From Diadophis punctatus similis (Eukaryota; Chordata; Lepidosauria; Squamata; Dipsadidae): a stretch of 64,000 nt of DNA. Positions 55,582 to 64,000 of the stretch are shown piece after piece; the first letter of the stretch is position 1; each line of letters begins with the position of its first letter. Position numbers and translations under genes: made by a program. The stretch is taken from the NCBI GenBank assembly GCA_023053685.1, contig JALIGW010000001.1, positions 67,752,740-67,816,739 of the forward strand. The letters run 5' to 3'. The notes under the pieces were generated by a model, which worked only from the letters and a program-made list of their open reading frames with translations, did not search any database and was not told the origin of the DNA.

Positions 55582-56948
55582 TATTATTTAGCATAACATT
55601 TCAGAGCTCAGTGGCCATCATTTTTTGAAATAATTTTATAAAAGTCAACCTATTCTGCTGAATCATTAAATCCTAGAACCAGGTCAAAGGACCAGGCAGG
55701 TATTCTAGTTAGTTCACTGAACAAATGTAGCACCTGTGACTTTTGCCAACCTTTTCCTAAAACTTCCAAGGAAAATAATTTACCAGTAATTTATTCCAGA
55801 CCTTTTTTTATTTTTTAAATAGCTTTGGATATCATCTTTTTGTGCTTGAGCTGGTTACAGGACTTTGCTGTACTTTCTGCTTCTTGGCAATATCCCATTG
55901 GGATAAAAAAAAAATCATGTGTCTTCCAATCACGTGGAAATTGTGTAGGGAGATACAAAACAGTTTTTTGTAAGGGCTTACCCAGGAATAGCAAACAGAG
56001 CCAGCTTCTGTGGCCTCCACTGTACACTATTACCAAATTAACAGCTCAAATAGATCATTGTCTTTTAAAAAAATCTTTGTATTGACTAGTATTTTTTTAA
56101 AGCATACGTTGCCCTGAAAATTATGTTAATTAATAAATACAACAACTTGTAATGCTTTTTCTTGTCTGCAAACAGTTCAGTTGAGATTTCAACTTTCATC
56201 TTTCTTTATAGAGCGAATTAGTGGGGGAAACTGTAAAAGCACATCCTTTTTTCACAGCTGAAAAGAATCAATAGCTGCTCAAAAGTTCATTCTTAGAAAA
56301 AAATGACCTTTACAAAGATAGAAGTGGCAAGAAAGGAGGCTAAAATGCCCAGTGGATTTGTCTTATTCTGCAGGGTCAGGGAAAGCAGTTTCATAACCTT
56401 CAAGATTAAAACTTTGCTTTTATTACATTGCAGGAAGCAGTAAAGATTTATAATCAGATCTCCAAAATGCTTTCCTCGTATAAGTGTTGTGTTGCTGGCT
56501 ATAGGTGTAAAGAAGAACCCTTTTATTCATGCCACATGTAAACTTCTGTTTTAGTGCTTTATCCTTGTCAAAAGTATAACCCTATATTTAAATCCATTTA
56601 AAAGGAGAAGCACTGTCACAATTTTTGTACCCAGTATTTCACAATGATGCCTGCAATACATTCTTTTTATTTATTGTATGTTTTATTAATAAGTAATATA
56701 TTATATATTTTATGACATCATATCAAAATTGGGTCTCTTCTAGTATTAGCAAGAAAGCTCCTACGCTTTCACAAGTTACCAAACGAGCTATTCAGATCAT
56801 CTCTGTGTTGCACTAGACATCCAGTTCAAATTCAAATTCACTCTAAGCCATGGAACTTCACTAATTTGGGGCCACACTCTCAATTTCTCAGTTTAACTCT
56901 ACCTTGCATGGTGGTTGTGGTGGTTATAAAATGAAAGGAGAAAGACAC
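55582..56948. other. No gene recognised
   Basis: AT-rich unassigned DNA. Confidence 0.5.
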
Positions 56949-56956
56949 CTTCAGCT

Positions 56957-57479
56957 CAGGGGCGGGTTCCTAATTTTTTTACTACCACTCTGTGGGCGTG
57001 GCTTATTTTGTGGGTGTGGCTTGCCAGCCATCTGACCGGGTGGGCGTGGCTTCTCAGATTGCTGAAGGGAGGGGAACTGAGATAGGTCCTGCTGCCCATT
57101 CCCCCTCCCCTCAGCAGCTCAAGAAGCCTTGAACATGCAAAAATGCCTAGGATCATCACCGCACATTCATGGCTTCTCGGACTGCTGAAGGGAGGGGAAT
57201 GGAGATAGCTCCTGCTACCCGTTCTTTCAGCATCTCATGCGCTCCCTCAGCCACCCTCCCCTTCTTGGACTCACTGTGGGGTAGGAAGGCAGCGCATGAG
57301 CAGTGCCGGAAACTTGGCTTCTGGGCATGCACAGAAGAAAATGTAAAAAAAAATTAATTTTTTTTTAAAAAAATGGCGGCGCCCAGGCACCGGCAACTGA
57401 CCGCACCAGTACTGTGACGTCACCAGCGGGCCGCTACCGGTGCTACAGAGTGGACCGCACTGGTAGGAACCCACCATTG
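56957..57479. mobile_element. hAT-type MITE
   Basis: Starts CAGGGGCGGGTTCCTAA and ends GTAGGAACCCACCATTG, exact duplication CTTCAGCT at 56949-56956 and 57480-57487. Interior has repeated GGGCGTGGCTT and a duplicated GCTGAAGGGAGGGGAA segment. Confidence 0.9.
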
Positions 57480-57927
57480 CTTCAGCTCCTCAAGGAAAGG
57501 TGAGATAGAAACCTGACAAATGCATACATTAAAAACATTTTCTAAATGTATGTACATTTGGGGTAGCATGTAGCCATTTCATATATAATATGTAATCTCC
57601 AAGGAGTGCTCATGTTGCTTGCTGATTTGTCATCATCAAAGCCATTTCGTTGTTATTTACATCATTAAGGCAAATATGGATGACTCTGTTCTCCTAAGAG
57701 TGCTTATATGGGTTGCGGTGGCGCAGTGGTTAGAGTGCAGTACTGCAGGCTACTTCTGCTGCCTGCTGCCTGCCTGAAATTTGGCAGTTCAAATCTCACC
57801 AGGCTCAAGGTTGACTCAGCCTTCCATCCTTTCAAGGTGGGTGTTAGATGGCAGCTTCCCTCTGAAGTCTTTAAAACTGATTGGAACCTCTGCTCGGCCG
57901 AGCACATGAATGGGGTTGCCCTGGAAG

Positions 57928-58955
57928 TCATTTAGGCTTATGTTCTGTGGTTTCAACTGCTGCCTTGTGATGGTCGGCATGAGCTGCTTCAGGGTTCCCC
58001 AGGCCATAATGGTGAAGGTGGAGCTCCATGTCACATGGAAGTCCCTCTATAGCCATGGTTATATGGAACTTCTCCCCTTGACCGGCATCATAATGACCCA
58101 CAGTGTGGTAGAGTTCCCTGGTGTCTTGATAATTGAAATCGTCCCTTCGCCTGCCCCGTTGTCCCCCTGGACAGTTTTGATTTTGTCTCCCGGGTCCCGT
58201 GAATGACCTGGGTGGGAATGGGGCAGGCTGGTAGAGGGAAGGTTGTGTGGCTCTGCAAGCCTCCGCAATGTGACCCTGCTTTTGGCAACGGCGGAAAATG
58301 GTATCTTTAAATTTGCAGACTGCCCTGGCATGGCCCCCTAGGCATCTGGCACACTGTGCTTGCCTCTGTTCAAAGTCTCTGTGGCTCACCTTTCTTTCTG
58401 TTTGTATGCGATGCATATGGTCTTCATCGTCTGATTCCTCATCATCCTCTGGGACCTCGGTCATCCAATTGGTCTGCCTTTGAGTGCGATGGACTCTGCT
58501 GGTTCTCCGGATGTCGGCTGCAGAGTTGTCTGATGACTTGGCGGCTCTTGCTTCCTCGACCACATCTCTGAATGTAGCTCCCTCCGAATCAGCAATTTCT
58601 TCTGTAGGTTGAGATCCCTCATACCTAAGATAATTCTGTCCTTCATCATTTCCTCTGGGTTTATGAATTTGCATTTGGATGCGATTTCCTGGAGTTTAGC
58701 CACGAAGTCGTTGATGGAGTCGCCTTCGTGCTGGCGCCGATTGTAGAACTCATTTCTGCTGACCATTGGAGGGGCTGATGGTGTGTAATGTTCATTCAAC
58801 GTGGTTTGCAGGGTTGTCCAAGAAATGGGCTCAATGTCCGTTTGTGCCATCTTATAGGTTTGTGGCCTGCAGTAGGTGAGGAAAAGAGCCCTCTTCCTGT
58901 CATCCAGTAGATCCTGGAAGTTGTTTGCCTCCAGGAACATTCGGAAGCGAGACAT
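57928..58955 (-). pseudogene. Gypsy-like gag remnant with CCHC-type knuckles
   Basis: Two overlapping minus frames (58955-58461 and 58674-57928). The first has a capsid-like part (FQDLLDDRKRALFLTYC, WTTLQTTLNEHYTP, SINDFVAKLQEIASKC). The second has a knuckle CARCLGGHARAVC with one residue too few before His, and a second, CQKQGHIAEAC, without its first Cys. The order fits Ty3/gypsy Gag. It is broken by a stop before the 58955 ATG, a frame change and a further frame change at the protease start, where no DTG/DSG is visible. Non-functional. Confidence 0.8.
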
Positions 58956-59113
58956 GTAGATTCACCATTCTTCTGCCTTTGGATCGAAGAATGCTGGGGC
59001 TGGAGAGGTTTGGGTAGCCATCCTTTGGTTTGGCCATGCTTGCTTCTAAGATGGCCGTGGATGCCACGTGGTGCCTTGTCCTGTTGTCCTTCTTCAACCA
59101 CCTTCGTCACCAG

Positions 59114-59339
59114 TGTTAGATTCGTGCATAAATGAAGAAGCGAGTCACAGGAACAGTTCAGCACCTTTATTGTCTATTAGCTAAAACTAATACGGACTGC
59201 CGGCAGGCTGCAGGGAAGCTGCTGTTAAAGGCTTCCCTGAAGCCTGCTGGCCACTGACAGCAGTTTATTTCTCCTGCTGCTGGATTAACCAATCAGTGCC
59301 GGCTATGCAAATCCTTACTCCGTACATCAGTACATAACA
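59114..59339 (-). repeat. 5' LTR of the gypsy-like element
   Basis: 226 bp from TGTTATGTAC to AATCTAACA on the minus strand, with AATAAAGG near 59170 as poly(A) signal. A CTGGTGACGAAGG stretch follows directly and would include the primer-binding site; I cannot name the tRNA. Confidence 0.8.
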
Positions 59340-59466
59340 GTGGGTAAAATGAGGACCCAAATTGTTGGGGGCAATATGCTGACTCTGTAAATTACTTAGA
59401 GAGGGCTCTAAAGCACTGTAAAGTGATATATAAATCTAAGTGCTATTACTAAGTGCTATTGTGCCA

Positions 59467-60178
59467 GGCCATGGGTCTTATGAATTGGTATCTGATCATG
59501 ACTGGATTACTAAAAATATGGACTTACCTATTTCTTGTTTAACCAAAGAACATTTAGTTTTCAAATCTACACCCATATCCCTTAAAGAGATAATTATTTT
59601 GCCTAGAGTAAAAGTATTTGGACTATTCAATCAGCTCTTGACTTAACTCTTGATTATGCACTTCCATGTCATGTTTGGAATACATATACGTCACCATGAA
59701 AACCAAGCAGTTTTTCAAGATAACCACACACTGTGGTTACCTCACATGTGCAATAAACTATACTCATAAAGATATCAGTGTGCAAGATCCATTATTCCTT
59801 GGCAAACAGAACAGGGAGGGTTATGCAGTATCTATGGTTGACCCTCTAAGATGACACTCTTCAACATTCAAAACATTTTTGGATGTTTTGGACGGGAATG
59901 GGATAACTCACCATGGCCAACTCACCAAGGCCAACTCACCACAGGGCAATTAAACAATTCAATTTAATTATTTACAATAATTTTAAAAAACTCATTTTAA
60001 TTTTTGTCATTCACATTTCATTTTGTCCCTCCTTTGGCATCCTTTCTTTAATGATTCTATTCCACTGTTTCTTTTATTTTAATGTAACTCTTGTCCTGCA
60101 GTGAATTGTCCTGCAGCAAATTGTCCCTAGTCAGCTCTCCTGTGGTGAGTTGGCCGTGGCAAGTTGGTCACAAACTTG
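59467..60178. other. No gene recognised
   Basis: AT-rich. The words GGCCAACTCACCA and TGTCCTGCAGTGAATTG recur inside 59905-60160 in direct and inverted form, suggesting an unclassified small repeat. Confidence 0.4.
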
Positions 60179-60186
60179 TCCTAGAC

Positions 60187-60724
60187 TCGTGATGGCGAAC
60201 CTATGGCACGCGTGCCACAGGTGGCACGCGGAGCCATAGCAGAGGGCACGTGAGCGTTGCCCACTGGCAAACCGGAAGTGCGGAAAAACGCACTTCCGGT
60301 TTGCCGGTGAGCTGTTTTTTGCACTCTGGAGGGTTCAGGGAAGCTTCCTGAAGCCCCGGAATGCATAAAACAGCAAAATGGGCAAACCGGAAGTGCGTTT
60401 TCTGCACTTCCGGTTTGCCCATTTTGCCTTTTTTTTTTTGCATTCCGGGGCTTTAGGAAGCTTCCCTGAACCCTCCAGAGTGCAAAAAATGGCAAAATGG
60501 CAAACCGGAAGTGCGGAAAAATGCACTTCCAGTTTGCCCGTTTTGCTGTTTTTTGCATTCCGGGGTTTCAGGAAGCTTCCCCGAACCCTCCGGAGTGCAA
60601 AAAACAGCTCACCGGCAAACCGGAAGTGCATTTTTTCGCACTTCCGGTTTTCCCATTGTGCGCATGCGTGGGGGGGGGGTCAATGGGCATGGGCACGCGA
60701 ACCAGAAAAGGTTCGCCATCACTG
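60187..60724. mobile_element. hAT-type MITE with an array of ETS-like sites
   Basis: Edges TCGTGATGGCGAACCTATGG and GGTTCGCCATCACTG, exact duplication TCCTAGAC at 60179-60186 and 60725-60732. The interior is built from four inverted pairs of CAAACCGGAAGTGC / GCACTTCCGGTTTG, near 60269/60290, 60382/60404, 60502/60524 and 60616/60639. No coding capacity. Confidence 0.92.
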
Positions 60725-60732
60725 TCCTAGAC

Positions 60733-62434
60733 CCATTTTGGATTGCAAAGCAATGGCAGGTATTTCTTAGGCATAATATTGCTTTATTTAGATCTTCCAG
60801 ATTAGGCATTTTTGTGATAACTTCTTTCTTTAAAAAATTATTGCATCAATGGAAGCAGGGAAATCCATTGTTACCATTATGATGGGGGGGCGAGGGGGCG
60901 GGGAAGCAGGCTGTCTAAGGCTCTCTTCCCCTTTGAAACACATTTGTAAAGAAAATTTTCATTCATTCTAAAATGCAGCAGAATTTCTTTGCCTAGTACA
61001 ACTCATAAAATTTAAGACTGCCAGCAATGATGATCTAGGGATTTAGAGACTTGTATGCCATTAAATCCCCTGAACAATGCTCAGATTTGGAAGTAGAGGG
61101 GGGGAGAGATGTCACATTTGACTTGCAGCCTTTGCTGTAGCTGATCCTTGAAGTAGAAAGGGCAGACCCTTAAACACCCCAGAGTTTTTCAAGTAGTGTA
61201 TTTTTGGCTGCTGTTTTAGACCTCGGTTTGCAATAGATCAATGTGCAGCAAGGATGGTGGAGGAATTTTTTGTTTCTAAGCTCTTGTTCTTCAATTTGGT
61301 GAACTTGTTGGGCTTTGCATTATAGATTACTTTATTGGTTTCTGACCCTTGGTAATTAACTCTGACTTTGCCTTGTGCAACAACTTGATACTGCTTCTTG
61401 CTTTCAGTTCCAAGCATCATATGCTGCTCTCAACAGCCTGGATATGACTGTTTTAACCTTTCCATGGTCCATTGCATACATTACTGACTGTGCTTTCTAC
61501 CTAATTAAAAAGCTAATGAAAATCTAAAGACATTTTACATTGATTTTTATATGGCCCAAAGCTTCCTCTTTATATTTTATTTTTTTATAAAAACTGATAA
61601 CGAGTACTGTCGTATATTTAATGAAAAACTGCTATTAAGCATTCTTTTCTCCTACACTTTATCTTTTTATTCTCCCTGACTTACATATATACTTAGTGTT
61701 TGGTATGATCTGCTTATCACATACTGTACACCCAAATAAAAATCCCACAAAGTTGGAAAACAATACGAATACACTTGTTCATATTGTTCATGTAAATAAA
61801 AGCTATTTCTAGTACATGTAGATTATTATTGATTTTGTTTCTCTCATTAAAAGATATAAAAGAAAATTAAGAAAATCCCAGGCTTCTAAGGCCAATATAA
61901 TTCATCAACATGACATTCCATCAAATGGTTTCAATTTGATTACGGCAATAGCTAAACACGAGAGGGAATATGTGAAACAAAGTGCATGCTATTTTTTTCA
62001 TAATAACTAATTCCTTGTGTTAATAAATGGTGTGTGAAGTTAAACCCTATAATCTATAGTACATGAACTAGCTAGCTATACTTTGTTATCTGGGATGACT
62101 ATGGCATTAATGGCATTAACTTAATGATAGAAGATACCTATTGATTATTTCAGTGTTTATTTCAAAACAACACATCTATATAATTAACAAGATTTAAATC
62201 TTGCCTGGATTATCCTTCAGGAATTTTAATCCCATTTTTTTGGGGTGAAGAAAGGTTTCACTGTGGTTTGCTGTGAGACACTATCGCTGAACCTGATAAA
62301 GGTTGGTTTACACACTGGAAGGTATGTCTCAATGGGAACAAAGATGTTCTGAGAAAATCAGGGAGATGGATAAAGATGACCTGTCCTTATTCTTTCCATT
62401 AGACCAGAGAGAGGAAGTAAGGCGAGCTTGTAGA
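60733..62434. other. No gene recognised
   Basis: AT-rich unassigned DNA with a G-run near 60882-60903. The 60-codon minus frame at 61238-61420 has no recognisable domain. Confidence 0.5.
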
Positions 62435-63050
62435 TTTATTTATTTTTTATTTTTTATTTATTAATTTTGTCAAACATGTACAGGATAGTAGTTGTTTGTA
62501 TAAACATAACATAAGTAAAAAAAGTACCGATAAAAGAGGACTATAGGACAGTAGGACAGGGATGGTAGGCACAGTGGTGCGCTTATGCAGGCCCCTTACA
62601 GACCTCTTAGAAATGGGGAGAGGTCGACTGTCTAAGGTTAAAGTTTTTGGGGTTTGGGGAAGAAACCACAGAGTCAGGTAGTGCATTCCAGGCATTGATC
62701 ACTCTGTTGCTGAAGTCGTATTTTCTGCAGTCGAGTTTGGAGCGGTTTACATTAAGTTTGAATCTATTACGTGCTCGTGTATTGTTGCGGTTGAAGCTGA
62801 AGTAATCATTGACAGGAAGGACATTTTGGTATATGATTTTATGAACTACATTTAGATCAGATCGGAGGCGATGTAGTTGTAAATTGTCTAATCCCAATAT
62901 TTCAAGTCTGGTGGAATAAGGTATTTTATTGCGAGCAGAGGAGTGGAGGACTCTTCTTGTGAAATATTTCTGGACTCTCTCGATTGTATTAATGTTTGAT
63001 ATGCAGTGCGGGTTCCAGACAGGTGAGCTGTATTCCAGATAAGCAGGAAA
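62435..63050 (-). mobile_element. CR1-like LINE 3' end
   Basis: Begins at an ATTTATTTATTTTT-type tail; the 3' UTR has CCCTTACAGACCTCTTAGAA. Longest of the three members of this family here. Confidence 0.85.
62607..62897 (-). pseudogene. CR1-like ORF2 C-terminal fragment
   Basis: 96-codon open fragment: LDNLQLHRLRSDLNVVHKII, YFSFNRNNTRARNRFKLN and FSNRVINAWNALPDSVVSS, the C-terminal domain of a CR1/jockey-group ORF2. Upstream to about 63050 the frame still reads CR1-like (SPVWNPHCISNINTIERVQ). 5'-truncated, so no activity. Confidence 0.85.
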
Positions 63051-64000
63051 AGAAAGGGCAAGCTTGCAGGCAGTCTTTTAAAATTTTAAATATGCAACAA
63101 AGCAACATCAACTGGCTATTTGTCGCAAATATTCTAGGGTTGTCCCAGAAACTGAATTGAAAAACAAATATGTTGAAGATTAATGCTGGAAATAGTATGA
63201 GTGCGTATCTAGCTATATTTAGATTCATGTATATCCAAAAGGACATACCGTTAGTCTCACGAATGCATAAACCTCCTGAGATAATTTTCCAAGGAACCAA
63301 CTCATGAGTAACACTGACAGCCATGGGATTCTTGCTAGTAAGATATTTTAATACACAAACACACCCACACACAATCCATCATATACAAATACTTGCATGT
63401 TGGGGGAAAAATCCTTCTTTAAAGCAAATTAAAGGAACTTTTAATCCCACACATGATTAGACTGTTCTCTGCAAGAAAGAATCCCTAAGGATGATAAATG
63501 CCTTTAGGTTGTTTTGCTCTTAGTCTTAAAATAATGGGTTAATTCATTTTCAGTGTTATAGAAGCCCGTTCAATGGCAATAGTTAATAGTGCTTAGCAGC
63601 TTTAAAATTTTATTTAGCCTTTTTTTTCAAATTAGAGTGGAGGGATCTTAAAGACAGTAGGGATTTGAAAGTAGCTCAAATATTAATGCATAACAATATA
63701 TTTTCTTGAGAAAAAACAAATTTGATTACTTGAGAGCTGGTAAAAAGTACCGTATGTTTGTTTTCATTACCTCTTTTTTAGTCCAGCTTCCTATTTCCAA
63801 CACCATCTGAAAAAGGTAATACTTTCAGCATCTGCTAATATAGGCTTCACTCAGGCCAGCTATTGCAGTTCTTATGTTTGTAGTTGAGCAACCTAGCATA
63901 CAATTCAGAGTGCAGAATGAGTACTATCAAAGGAACCTGTCCTCACAACACACCTCCATATTTCCCATCCCCCACAAGAAAGGAGTAAACCACATGGCTT
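63051..64000. other. No gene recognised
   Basis: AT-rich sequence to the window end; a short (CA)-rich stretch near 63355-63372. Confidence 0.5.

Larger units (their letters stand above)
57842..59339 (-). mobile_element. Internally deleted gypsy-like LTR retrotransposon
   Basis: Flanked by GTGGG at 57837-57841 and 59340-59344. On the minus strand: 5' LTR (59339-59114), a degraded gag, start of a protease region, then an abrupt end at CATCTAACA (57850-57842), the same last bases as the LTR. RT, RNase H, integrase and nearly all of the 3' LTR are missing. Because both termini and the target duplication survive, the loss is best explained by an internal deletion or a template switch. Confidence 0.82.
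57711..59466 (+). mobile_element. Sauria SINE split by a gypsy-like element
   Basis: Head and body at 57711-57841 (GCGGTGGCGCAGTGG, GTTCAAATCTCACC), remainder at 59345-59466 (TAAAATGAGGACCCAAATTG, AAGTGCTATT). The duplicated GTGGG at the break is SINE sequence. Confidence 0.9.

Noticed and set aside
57708..57935. Frame starting in the SINE head
   Set aside because: Translation of the Sauria SINE running into the gypsy-like insertion.

Overview
The window reads as vertebrate nuclear DNA from a squamate reptile, most likely a snake. The main evidence is five Sauria-type SINEs (a family known from Squamata, tRNA-like head and Bov-B-like tail), L2/CR1 LINE fragments whose 3' ends run into tetranucleotide microsatellites, L1-clade LINEs, many short hAT-type elements with exact 8-bp target-site duplications, and an AT-rich background. 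I found no host protein-coding exon, rRNA or tRNA gene. The piece behaves as an intergenic or deep intronic stretch filled with mobile DNA.

The centrepiece is at 27528-33538: a full-length, apparently intact DIRS-type tyrosine-recombinase retrotransposon. It has near-identical inverted terminal repeats (27540-27642 and 33397-33499), a GTT at each edge, a gag-like ORF (28619-30229), a reverse transcriptase/RNase H ORF (30235-32115), an overlapping tyrosine recombinase ORF (32010-33158) and an internal complementary region (33197-33289) that carries the complement of both outer ends back to back. None of the three ORFs is interrupted. This is the only locus here that could still encode a working system.

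Left of it lies a block of LINEs on the minus strand: an L1 with a 676-codon ORF2 fragment (21803-24517, flanked by a 14-bp duplication), and a nearly full-span but frameshifted L2-type LINE (24805-27110) ending in a long (ATTT)n array. Regions 1-21 kb and 33.5-64 kb hold CR1, L2 and L1 3' ends, solo LTRs (8387-8709, 45270-45824, probable ones at 3446-4020 and 49773-50078), a deleted gypsy-like provirus (57842-59339), a TA-flanked mariner-like MITE (13939-14337), and at least fifteen hAT-type MITEs. Several are nested (a SINE split by a solo LTR, a SINE split by the gypsy element, a MITE inside a MITE, L1 and SINE inside an old CR1), so relative ages can be read directly.

Two hAT-type families carry dense regulatory-looking motifs: NRF1-like GCGCATGCGC palindromes in the 5490/7445/14623/38164 group, and seven intact ETS-like CCGGAAGT sites in the 60187-60724 element. 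Stretches called empty are regions where I recognise nothing by eye; old repeats may have escaped me there.
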